A program made the translations under genes and the position numbers. The notes under the pieces were generated by a model that saw only the letters and a list, made by a program, of their open reading frames with translations, was not told the origin of the DNA and made no database searches. 64,000 bases of DNA from NCBI GenBank assembly GCA_002472565.1, contig DKSK01000007.1, forward strand, positions 60,039 to 124,038, written 5' to 3'. Shown here in pieces: positions 54,788 to 62,939 of this stretch; position 1 is the stretch's first letter, and each line of letters begins with the position of its first letter. This stretch comes from Bacteroidales bacterium UBA7258 (GTDB taxonomy: Bacteria; Bacteroidota; Bacteroidia; Bacteroidales; UBA932).

Positions 54788-56710
54788 CTAATATTCAGAG
54801 AGCTCTTTATAATAAGTGTCGACATCGAAAGACTTAGGCCTGGTCATCGTCTGAGTGTAGACATTGCCGAATCTGTCCGTAACCTTGATTACGAGGGTCG
54901 AGGTAGGGCTCGAAGCAGTCACTTTCCAGATATGCGATGAAACAGAGGTCGTATAATAGGTAGTCTTTGCAGCCGACTTCATATATTTGACGCTCGTCGT
55001 GAGAATATGAAGCGGATCTCTTACAGGTACTCTCTCCGTTGCGAGAGCCTTTCCATTCTCCGTCACCTCAAGTTTCCAAAGGTCTGCGAAATTCCAGACA
55101 TTGATGTAAACCTCGTTCGCTGAGCTTGAAGAAGACCATGTCTTGGCGAAATCATTGAAGAAGTTCTTGTTCGCTTCAGAGGCAGAAGACATCACTTTGT
55201 CGGCAGAGAGATCGATCTGGTTGCGGTCGTAGGTCCTGAATTGATAAGCGGAGGAATACCCTGTAGGTTTGAATTGCCAGCTTGCATCAGTCCCTTTGAA
55301 TTTGAAAATCTGATAGCCGGCAGGGGCACCGTCGGTGCCGATGTTCAGCTTTCCGTTGGTATTGTAGACGGACCACCACCAGTCTGTGCAGATCGCTCCA
55401 GAATTATGGTCCATGATGTTCACGGCTCTCTGCTCATTGAAAATATTGTGAGTATGTCCCGTGATGAAGTTGACGGTATAGCCTGAGAGCACGTTCTTGA
55501 CCTCGGCCTCATTCTTGAGCTGATTGCATGGAGCATGCATGGTTATGACCAGCGGGGTAGACTTGGAGACATGTGCAAGATCCTTTGCCATCCATTCAAG
55601 CTGCTCGTCAGTAATCCTGATTTCATAGTCTCTTCCGTCACGTCCTCCCGTATTCTTGCAGAGGATGTCATCGAGGACGATGTAATGTTCCTTACCTATA
55701 TTAAAGGAATAATAGTCAGGAGCGATGGTCTGGGTCCATGGAGCCACAGTTTCGAAATCGCCTGTCTGGTTCATGTCGTGGTCGTGGTTGCCTATGGTGT
55801 TGTAGATCATCAGGTTCTTGATATCCTTGTTGACCTCTTGCAGATAATTGGAGAGCTGGAAGGAATTACTGTACCAATAATAGTCCCAGGTCATGTCTCC
55901 AAGGGTGATTCCGTAGATGGTCCCGCCCTTGTTGTCGGAGATATACTTGTTGACATCTTCAGTAAACTGACGGAACCACTTCAGGTCATTGTTTCTTCCG
56001 CCGGCAAGGTGCATGTCGCCGAAGACCAGCAGGGTGTAGTCCGACTGGTCAGCAGATTTGTAGAGAGTAAAGTCAGCACGCTCAGCAACGTTGGAAGCCT
56101 TGGAAAGCCTGATATAGCAGAGCGGCTGGGTGCCTTCGGCGCCCGGATCATATCCGGAAGGAGTCGACACGAAGACATAGCCGTATTTTTTGGCGGACTT
56201 CAACTGATAGACTCCCTTGGAATCGGTCGTCACCACCTCGACTCCGTCCGAGACAACGACTCCGGAAACGCCCTTGCCATCGCACTCGACCTTGCCATAA
56301 ACCGTCGAGCCGGCGGTCGGCTGCACCCCGTCATCGATGATGACCTTGGTGGTGCCGAGCGTCAGCTCAACCGAACCACGGCGGAGGAGAACGGTATAAT
56401 CGCCGAAAGTGGTGACCGAGCTACAGTCCACGGTGACAAATGACTTGTCGACAGAGGTGATAGGAGTTGCGTGCGCTATGCCTACGGCATCCTTGAAGAT
56501 GATTGCATCAGAACTTTTCGGGGCCTTTTCGAAGAGCACCTTAAAAGTCTGAGCAGGCTTCTCAAGATTTATGGTTATGGAAGATGGAATCGAAATCCTT
56601 ACATCTATGGTAGAAGAATCCGGCTTGTCTTCTTTGCTTGAGCCTGAGCATGAAACAAAGAGACATCCGGTCAGTGCCAGAAAGTAAAGTATAAAATGCC
56701 TTAGTCTCAT
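54788..56710 (-). CDS. Calcineurin-like metallophosphoesterase lipoprotein
   Basis: A 640-residue exported metallophosphoesterase. The signal is MRLRHFILYFLALTGCLFVS followed by CSGSSKEDKP, lipobox FVSC. An N-terminal beta domain (about 30-215, with GKVECDGKGVSGVVVSDGVE) is typical of the calcineurin-type N-terminal region. The catalytic domain has LVFGDMHLAGG (about 227), GDMTWD, IGNHDHDMNQ (about 300), VITMHAPCNQL and FITGHTHNIF (about 417), which supply the two-metal site. A C-terminal domain of about 170 residues follows. It is the first gene of the operon, preceded by a -7 box and an AT-rich tract. Phosphodiesters or phosphomonoesters outside the cell are plausible targets; the exact substrate is unknown. 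Confidence 0.9.
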   Translation of the reverse strand: MRLRHFILYFLALTGCLFVSCSGSSKEDKPDSSTIDVRISIPSSITINLEKPAQTFKVLFEKAPKSSDAIIFKDAVGIAHATPITSVDKSFVTVDCSSVTTFGDYTVLLRRGSVELTLGTTKVIIDDGVQPTAGSTVYGKVECDGKGVSGVVVSDGVEVVTTDSKGVYQLKSAKKYGYVFVSTPSGYDPGAEGTQPLCYIRLSKASNVAERADFTLYKSADQSDYTLLVFGDMHLAGGRNNDLKWFRQFTEDVNKYISDNKGGTIYGITLGDMTWDYYWYSNSFQLSNYLQEVNKDIKNLMIYNTIGNHDHDMNQTGDFETVAPWTQTIAPDYYSFNIGKEHYIVLDDILCKNTGGRDGRDYEIRITDEQLEWMAKDLAHVSKSTPLVITMHAPCNQLKNEAEVKNVLSGYTVNFITGHTHNIFNEQRAVNIMDHNSGAICTDWWWSVYNTNGKLNIGTDGAPAGYQIFKFKGTDASWQFKPTGYSSAYQFRTYDRNQIDLSADKVMSSASEANKNFFNDFAKTWSSSSSANEVYINVWNFADLWKLEVTENGKALATERVPVRDPLHILTTSVKYMKSAAKTTYYTTSVSSHIWKVTASSPTSTLVIKVTDRFGNVYTQTMTRPKSFDVDTYYKELSEY

Positions 56711-56789
56711 TACTAATGATTTACAATTAATTATGAAGCAATATGTGTTATTAAAGCGGCTGAAAGTTCCTCTTATATCTTATTTGGTT

Positions 56790-56797
56790 CAAAATTA
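56790..56797 (-). promoter_or_regulatory. Candidate -7 box of the second Sus-type operon
   Basis: TAATTTTG on the minus strand lies about 80 bases before the phosphoesterase start. A very AT-rich tract (about 56798-56870) lies upstream and could act as an UP-like element. No good -33 element was identified, and no regulator gene is adjacent. Confidence 0.4.
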
Positions 56798-56924
56798 AAT
56801 CATTTTTTGTTAAAATTTAGCATTAAATTATATTATATTCTTGACATTTTTTAAAAAAATCCCAATATTACGAAACTTTGAGGATCGAAGACGGGGCGCA
56901 GGTCCGGAGCAGCATAAAGCTAAA

Positions 56925-56951
56925 AAGAGGATGATCAAAGATCATCCTCTT
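56925..56951 (-). terminator. Terminator of the fumarase gene
   Basis: AAGAGGATGATC and GATCATCCTCTT (56925-56936, 56940-56951) are a perfect 12-base inverted repeat around AAA. On the minus strand it continues in TTTTA. It lies 54 bases after the fumarase stop. Confidence 0.85.
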
Positions 56952-57005
56952 ATAACATATTGCCCAGCCAAGGGGGCGGGCCGAGTGCCGGCCCTGGGTT
57001 CTGGT

Positions 57006-58619
57006 CTAGAGGCCGAGCTGCTTGAAGAAATCGTTGCCTTTGTCATCCACGAGAATGAAGGCAGGGAAGTTTTCAACGCGGATCTTCCAGATGGCCTCCA
57101 TACCGAGGTCAGGGTACTCGATGCACTCGATGCTCTTGATGCTCTCGTAGGAAAGAACAGCGGCAGGGCCGCCGATGGAGCCGAGATAGAAGCCACCATG
57201 TTTCTTGCAGCTGTCGGTAACCACCTGAGTACGGTTACCCTTGGCTATCATCACCATGCTTCCGCCATGAGACTGGAAGAGATCCACATACGGATCCATT
57301 CTGTTGGCCGTGGTAGGTCCCATGGAGCCGCAGGCCATTCCTTCCGGAGTCTTGGCCGGGCCGGCATAGAAGACTGGATGATCCTTGAAATACTGAGGCA
57401 GATCTTCTCCCCTGTCCAGACGCTCCTTCAGACGGGCATGGGCGATGTCTCTGGCCACGATGATGGTGCCGTTTAGGCTCAGACGGGTAGATACCGGATA
57501 CTTGGTCAGTTCCGCGAGAATCTCAGACATAGGCTGGTCGAGGTCGATGCGGACACCGTTACCCTCACCCGCCTTACGGAGTTCCTCAGGAATGAGCCTG
57601 GACGGATTATCGTCAAGCTTCTCGATGAAGATACCGTCCCTGGTGATCTTCGCCTTGATGTTTCTGTCCGCGGAGCAGGAGACTCCGAGGCCGATAGGGC
57701 AGCTGGCGCCATGTCGCGGAAGACGGATGATCCGCACGTCATGGGCGAAATATTTACCTCCGAACTGGGCGCCGAGACCTATCTTATAGGCCTCTTCAAG
57801 CACCTGCTTCTCAAGTTCAATGTCCCGGAAGGCACGGCCGGACTCGTCTCCAGTTGTAGGGAGAGAATCATAATAGTGAGTAGAGGCGAGCTTCACGGTG
57901 AGAAGGTTCTTCTCGGCCGAGGTGCCGCCTATAACGAAAGCGATGTGGTAAGGAGGGCAGGCCGCGGTGCCGAGGGTCCTCATCTTTTCTACGAGGAAAG
58001 GAACGAGAGTCCCCGGATTGAGGACAGCCTTGGTCATCTGATAAAGGTAGGTCTTGTTTGCTGAACCGCCGCCCTTGACTACGCAGAGGAAGCGGTACTC
58101 GTCACCTTCGGAAGCCTCGATGTCCACCTGCGCAGGAAGATTGCACTTGGTGTTGACTTCCTTGTACATAGTCAGAGGTGCGTTCTGGCTATAGCGGAGG
58201 CTGTTCTGGGTATAGGTTTCATAAACACCCATGGAAAGAGCTTCGGCATCGTCAAAGCCGGTCCATACTTGCTGGCCTTTCTCGCCGTGGATAATGGCGG
58301 TTCCTGTGTCCTGGCAGAAAGGGAGCTTGCCCTTCGCCGCTACTTCGGCATTGCGCAGGAAGCGCAGGGCGACATACTTGTCGTTGTCAGAAGCCTCGGG
58401 ATCGGTAAGGATCTTGGCGACTTGCTCGTTGTGGGCAGGACGGAGGAAGAAGTTCACGTCATGGAAGGCGGCTTTCGCCATGGCCGTAAGGGCCTCCTTG
58501 CTGACCTTCAGAATAGGCTTGCCCTCAAACTCGGACACCGAAACACCCTCGCTCGTAAGCTTGTAGTATTCGGTCGTGTCTGGGCCAAGCTGAAACATTG
58601 GTTCGTACTTGTAAGCCAT
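57006..58619 (-). CDS. fum: Class I fumarate hydratase (iron-sulfur)
   Basis: A 537-residue [4Fe-4S] enzyme that interconverts fumarate and malate. The cluster cysteines are C102 in LPFCQDTGTAI, C221 in TAACPPYHIAF, and C315 in GLGVSCSADRN. The C-terminal domain has the MACGSMGPTTANRMDPYVDL block. Class I enzymes are oxygen-sensitive and usual in anaerobes; here fumarate may also serve as electron acceptor (inference). It stands as a single gene with its own terminator, downstream of prfB with an unusual 20-base repeat in the spacer. Confidence 0.96.
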   Translation of the reverse strand: MAYKYEPMFQLGPDTTEYYKLTSEGVSVSEFEGKPILKVSKEALTAMAKAAFHDVNFFLRPAHNEQVAKILTDPEASDNDKYVALRFLRNAEVAAKGKLPFCQDTGTAIIHGEKGQQVWTGFDDAEALSMGVYETYTQNSLRYSQNAPLTMYKEVNTKCNLPAQVDIEASEGDEYRFLCVVKGGGSANKTYLYQMTKAVLNPGTLVPFLVEKMRTLGTAACPPYHIAFVIGGTSAEKNLLTVKLASTHYYDSLPTTGDESGRAFRDIELEKQVLEEAYKIGLGAQFGGKYFAHDVRIIRLPRHGASCPIGLGVSCSADRNIKAKITRDGIFIEKLDDNPSRLIPEELRKAGEGNGVRIDLDQPMSEILAELTKYPVSTRLSLNGTIIVARDIAHARLKERLDRGEDLPQYFKDHPVFYAGPAKTPEGMACGSMGPTTANRMDPYVDLFQSHGGSMVMIAKGNRTQVVTDSCKKHGGFYLGSIGGPAAVLSYESIKSIECIEYPDLGMEAIWKIRVENFPAFILVDDKGNDFFKQLGL

Positions 58620-58650
58620 AATCTATTTGTTGTCTATAAGTTTTCTATTT

Positions 58651-58710
58651 TACCGTTCCAGCATTGCTATTACCTCTCTCGCATTGCTTTTACCATTCCA
58701 GCCTTGCCGC
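58651..58710. repeat. Three 20-base tandem repeats between prfB and fumarase
   Basis: Copies start at 58651, 58671 and 58691. Each begins TACC, with GCATTGC or GCCTTGC ten bases later; copies 1 and 3 also share TTCCA. The consensus is near TACCnTTCCAGCATTGCTTT. The block ends 32 bases before the fumarase start and fills most of the 114-base spacer. Confidence 0.65.
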
Positions 58711-58733
58711 GGATCATTGTACCCTGGCAGGCC

Positions 58734-59907
58734 TCAATCAAGATCGCTCACTTCTGCCGGAGCGGCCCCGCTTCCCTCCTGCATCAGATAGCGGTTCATA
58801 AACTCCTGGATGTCTCCGTCCAGGACTCCCTGAGTGTCGGCTGTAGAATAGCCGGTTCTGAGATCTTTAACCATCTTGTATGGATGGAGGACGTAGGACC
58901 TGATCTGCGAGCCCCACTCAATGCGCTTCTTCTTGCCTTCAAGTTCATCGCGCTTTGCCTGACGGCGTTTCATTTCGAGGTCATAGAGCCGGGACCTGAG
59001 GAGAAGCATGGCCTTGGCCCTGTTCTTCGGCTGATCTCGCGTTTCCGTGTTCTCGATCAGGATTTCCTGTTCCTTGCCGGTGTCAGGATCCTGATACAGA
59101 TAGCGGAGGCGGACGCCCGACTCGACCTTGTTGACATTCTGGCCACCGTGGCCGCCTGCCCTGAAAGTATCCCATGAAACCTTGGTCGGATCGACCACGA
59201 CCTCGATACTGTCATCCACAAGCGGATAAACGAAGACCGAAGAGAAGGTGGTCTGGCGTTTGCCCTGGGCGTTGAACGGAGAGATGCGGACGAGACGATG
59301 GACACCATTTTCGGCCTTAAGGTAGCCATAGGCGTAGTCCCCCTCAAACTCTATCGTAGCCGACTTTATTCCTGCTTCATCACCCTCCTGCAGGTCGGTG
59401 ACAGTGACCTTGTAGCCGTTACGCTCTCCCCAGCGCATGTACATCCTCATGAGCATGGAGGACCAGTCGTTGGACTCGGTCCCTCCGGCACCGGAATTTA
59501 TCGTGAGGATGGCTCCGAGGCTGTCCCCTTCTGCACCAAGCATATTCCTGAGCTCCAGCGTCTCGACAAGCTTGTCGGTCTTGGCGAATTCCTCGTCCAA
59601 TTCCCTGGATTCCGCAGTCTCCGGGGCATCTTCAGACCTGCCGGCGAGACTGTCGGCGGCGAACTCGTACAAGACTTCTATGTCATCCGCGGCAGCGGCG
59701 ACCTTGTCAAAGTCCGTAACCCAGGACTTAACGGCATTCATTTTCTTGACGAAGGTCTCCGCGGCTTTCGGGTCGTTCCAGAAATCCGGGGCCTCGGTCT
59801 GCTTCTGCAGGGCGGCTACCTGATTGCGCTTTCCCTCGATGTCAAAGACACCTCCCCAGCGTTTCAACACGCTGATGCAGAGCGGTGATCTGATCCTTTG
59901 TCGTCAT
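58734..59907 (-). CDS. prfB: Peptide chain release factor 2 with programmed +1 frameshift
   Basis: The gene starts at ATG 59907 (MTTKDQITALHQRVETLGRC) and meets TGA at 59844-59842 after codon 21. The site reads GGGAGGTGTCTTTGAC: an internal Shine-Dalgarno (GGAGG), three bases, then the slip codon CTT before TGA. This is the classic RF2 autoregulation layout. After a +1 slip skipping base 59844, reading continues LDIEGKRNQVAALQ to the stop at 58734, about 390 residues. RF2 marks are the SPF tripeptide in RISPFNAQ, the recognition motif for UGA/UAA, and GGQ in RAGGHGGQNVNK. When RF2 is scarce the ribosome slips, raising its production. An annotation beginning at 59870 would miss the true N-terminus. 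Confidence 0.95.
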
Positions 59908-60039
59908 TTGCTCTCCACGTTAAAGTTATCTGCAATTCTGCGGCGGCACCGGACGCTTCCAAGTCATGGTTCAAATCTTGAAACTTTGAGCCGAGAAGAA
60001 ATGCACTTCTCTCGCGACCGAGGCAGAATTGTATTCTTA

Positions 60040-60075
60040 CAAATATAGGTAAAAAGTGCGATTTTAGTAATTTTG
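60040..60075. promoter_or_regulatory. Divergent -7 boxes for prfB and the histidine phosphatase
   Basis: TATATTTG on the minus strand (60047-60040) points to prfB, with a leader of about 130 bases, and TAATTTTG on the plus strand (60068-60075) points to the phosphatase gene. Neither has a clear -33 element. Confidence 0.4.
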
Positions 60076-60105
60076 TAATTGAAACTAAGCCATAACACTT
60101 ACAGA

Positions 60106-61569
60106 ATGGACCATATTTCCACTACCACCAAGGCGATCATCCTGTCATTTGCCGTCCTTCTCTTTTCCTCCTCAAGCCTACAGGGACAAGCAGGGGGTGC
60201 GGGCCATGAAACAGATCCCGTCTATCGGCTCATCGTCAGCGACAGCCTCCGCGCAAGTTCTGTTTACCATAACTACACCTACGTGCCGCAGAACTATACC
60301 AAGGTCCCGCATGGTTTCAAACCTGTCTACGCCGTGGTCTATGCAAGGCACGGAGCCAGATGGCTCGGAAGCGCTGACGAATACAAGAGGCCGCTTTCTT
60401 TCCTCGCCTCAGCTGATTCGTCAGATAATCTCACCCCGCTGGGAAAGAGTCTCTACGCCAGAGTCCTGGCCATAGCGGAAGATGCTTCACTCCGGGAAGG
60501 CTCTCTGACACCGAAGGGAAGGATGCAGCACCGCGAAATTGCAGGCAGGTTCTACGAGAGGTTTCGTCCCCTGCTTCGCAAAGGCGGAGTCGTCGAGGCC
60601 TCTTCGACCTCGGTACAGAGGTGTATTCTGAGCATGGCGGCCTTCTGCGGGCGTCTATCGGAGCTGAACCCGAAGCTGGATGTACGTCTGGAGCAGACAG
60701 GACGGACTCATGTCATGAACAATTTTTTCAAGGACAATTACGCTGTACCCTCGATCTCCTCAAACGCGAGCCGCATCAAGACGGTAAATGATTCGCTCAT
60801 GGGGCTGCTCGACTACGACGCCTTCATGTCAAGGATTTTCATCGACCCTTCAAAGTGTTCTTCCAAGCCCGCCTCTCTCGCCAACGAACTTTATTACATC
60901 GCCGCGGACCAGCAGGATCTAGAGAACGGGATTTCCATCTATGATGTCTTCACGGCCGAAGACCTCTATATTCTGACGCTCCGGGACAACTGGCGTTTCT
61001 ACAACAACTTCGCCTCGACTCCTCTGAGCGGCGGATACAGCGCTCTCTGCTCCGGCCGTCTGTTGAATGAAGTCTTCGGGCGTGCCGACAGTTCTCTCGC
61101 AAGGTACTCCCGCGCGGACCGTTCGGGCACAGGCAGTTCGGGCAGGAAACGATCCCGTGTGGTCGCCGACCTCCACTTCGGCCATGATGTGAACGTCATC
61201 GCCCTCTCCAGTCTCCTCGCCTACAGCCAGTACTCCAGTCCCGTGGCTAAGGTTTCGGGGAGGAAAGCGAATGAATCCGAAGATCCAGCAAGGGCGGGAC
61301 TGAGTGACGTCCCTGAAAGAATCGATGCTTCCGTGATGGTAAGTGACCCGGTCGAGCTCGCCCGCCTCTGGTCCGACCATAGCATTAGCCCTATGGCCAG
61401 CAATATCCAGCTTCTCTTCTATCGGAATCATAAAGGCGAAACCCTCGTAAAGTTTCTCCATAACGAACGCGAAATGCGCCTCCCGATTCCGGCCTGGTCA
61501 GGACCTTATTATAGCTACGACTCCGTCCGATCCTACATAGACTCCCGCCTCGCCTCTCTACGGAAATAA
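60106..61569 (+). CDS. Exported histidine acid phosphatase (phytase-like, branch 2)
   Basis: A 487-residue secreted phosphatase. The ATG at 60106 opens a signal peptide (MDHISTTTKAIILSFAVLLF, ending SLQGQA); an upstream TTG start is less likely. The active-site motif is VVYARHGARWLGS with the nucleophile histidine near residue 83, and the proton-donor motif is FGHDVNVIAL (about 358). The family includes acid phosphatases, phytases and inositol-phosphate phosphatases. Similar proteins in gut Bacteroidota release phosphate from inositol phosphates; the true substrate here is not known. A -7 box lies about 30 bases before the start. It is a single-gene unit. Confidence 0.88.
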   Translation: MDHISTTTKAIILSFAVLLFSSSSLQGQAGGAGHETDPVYRLIVSDSLRASSVYHNYTYVPQNYTKVPHGFKPVYAVVYARHGARWLGSADEYKRPLSFLASADSSDNLTPLGKSLYARVLAIAEDASLREGSLTPKGRMQHREIAGRFYERFRPLLRKGGVVEASSTSVQRCILSMAAFCGRLSELNPKLDVRLEQTGRTHVMNNFFKDNYAVPSISSNASRIKTVNDSLMGLLDYDAFMSRIFIDPSKCSSKPASLANELYYIAADQQDLENGISIYDVFTAEDLYILTLRDNWRFYNNFASTPLSGGYSALCSGRLLNEVFGRADSSLARYSRADRSGTGSSGRKRSRVVADLHFGHDVNVIALSSLLAYSQYSSPVAKVSGRKANESEDPARAGLSDVPERIDASVMVSDPVELARLWSDHSISPMASNIQLLFYRNHKGETLVKFLHNEREMRLPIPAWSGPYYSYDSVRSYIDSRLASLRK

Positions 61570-61771
61570 GTCCGATTCAGACAGCGAGATTCCGGCGTAA
61601 AGTTCCGAGCGGCGGATCCAAGCGCTGTTCCAGGCAGCGGAGATATCGGTCGGAGATATTTGATGCGTGAATTTGGATAAGTCAGGAAGTTTTTCTGTAA
61701 ATTTATCGCTGCGTCCTCTAAACCGAGGCCGTTAACACAAGTTTCGAGTCTGTTAAAACAAGATAAAGGAA

Positions 61772-62074
61772 ATGATCAAGATTTATGGAATGCCGACTTG
61801 CCGCTATTGCTCCTACATCGAGGAGCAGGTGAAGGGCGATGAAAGATTCAAGGTGATTGATATCGGCGAGAACGTGAGAAACATGGGGAAATTCATGCGG
61901 CTGAGGGACACCAGCAAGGCCTTCGACCACGCGAAAGAGATCGGCGATATTGGCATTCCTGCTTTCGTTCTGGAGGATGGGACCGTGACCCTGAAACCCG
62001 AAGACGTGGGGCTCAAGGAGTACCAGCCTGACGAGGGAGCTGCCACGTGCGGGATTGACGGCAAGGGCTGTTAA
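61772..62074 (+). CDS. Glutaredoxin-like protein
   Basis: A 100-residue thioredoxin-fold protein. The redox motif CRYC (C10, C13) lies in MIKIYGMPTCRYCSYIE, and the cis-proline region is IGIPAFVLEDGTV. Two further cysteines end the protein (ATCGIDGKGC). It probably reduces disulfides or binds an iron-sulfur cluster in the cytoplasm (inference). Its stop overlaps the stop of murI on the other strand. Confidence 0.85.
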   Translation: MIKIYGMPTCRYCSYIEEQVKGDERFKVIDIGENVRNMGKFMRLRDTSKAFDHAKEIGDIGIPAFVLEDGTVTLKPEDVGLKEYQPDEGAATCGIDGKGC

Positions 62075-62877
62075 GACTGTTCAGCCTGAGGGTATATAAG
62101 TCGGAAAATGCGCAGGAGAGGGCCCTTGTCGCCGGAAGATAGAAGTTCTATGTCCGGGGCCTCGGGGATCTGTCCTTGGATTGGTGCGCCCTTGGAGTCA
62201 TGGCCTAGAAGACCTTCTTCTTCCATCACGCTTACAAGATGCCGCGCGACTGCGGGAGCCGGATCAATAAAGCGGACACCGGGGCCGGCCACCTTGCGCA
62301 GGGTATCCAGCAGAAAAGGATAGTGGGTGCAGCCCAGCGCTATGACATCCGCTCCGGCATCAAGAAGCGGAGCGAGACTGCGTTTTACGACTTCTTCGGC
62401 ATGAGGGCCGGTCAGTTCTCCCCTCTCGACAAGATCAACGAAACCGTCTCCGGCATGTTCCTCTATGCGTATTCCACCTTCATACTTTCCCTTGGCGATA
62501 AGATACTTGGAGCCTTTCAAGGTTCCCGCCGTAGCCAACACTCCGATGACTCCGGTCTTTGTACCGAGAGCGGCAGGCTTGACCGCAGGCTCCATGCCGA
62601 TGAATTTGACCGGATAAGTCGACCTCAACATTGATATGGCGGCAGAAGTCGCCGTATTGCAGGCGACTACGATGATTTCAGCCCCATGATCCAGAAGAGT
62701 ATCCGTGATGAAACGGGCTCTCTCCTGGATATAGGCTATCGACTTGTCACCGTAGGGACAAAATGCGTTGTCAGAATAATAGACGTATTTCTCTTGCGGA
62801 AGAAGCTTGAATATTTCACGCAGGACGGAGAGGCCTCCTTCCCCGGAATCAAAGATACCGATCTTAGTTGCTTTCAT
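62071..62877 (-). CDS. murI: Glutamate racemase
   Basis: Makes D-glutamate for peptidoglycan without a cofactor. It has 268 residues, the normal length. The two catalytic cysteines are C73 in IIVVACNTATSAA and C183 in VIALGCTHYPFLL. The N-terminal IGIFDSGEGGLSVLREI and YYSDNAFCPYGDKS are also diagnostic. It converges on the glutaredoxin gene; their stop codons share the TTAA at 62071-62074. Confidence 0.96.
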   Translation of the reverse strand: MKATKIGIFDSGEGGLSVLREIFKLLPQEKYVYYSDNAFCPYGDKSIAYIQERARFITDTLLDHGAEIIVVACNTATSAAISMLRSTYPVKFIGMEPAVKPAALGTKTGVIGVLATAGTLKGSKYLIAKGKYEGGIRIEEHAGDGFVDLVERGELTGPHAEEVVKRSLAPLLDAGADVIALGCTHYPFLLDTLRKVAGPGVRFIDPAPAVARHLVSVMEEEGLLGHDSKGAPIQGQIPEAPDIELLSSGDKGPLLRIFRLIYPQAEQS

Positions 62878-62939
62878 TGATCTTTTCAGCCCGCAGAGGC
62901 TCTCTGCCGGATGGTATAAGGGCAGAGGCCTAGAAGAGA

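Noticed and set aside
59870..59870. Start of prfB at the ATG at 59870
   Set aside because: The upstream ATG at 59907 with the CTTTGAC slip site gives the known RF2 N-terminus.
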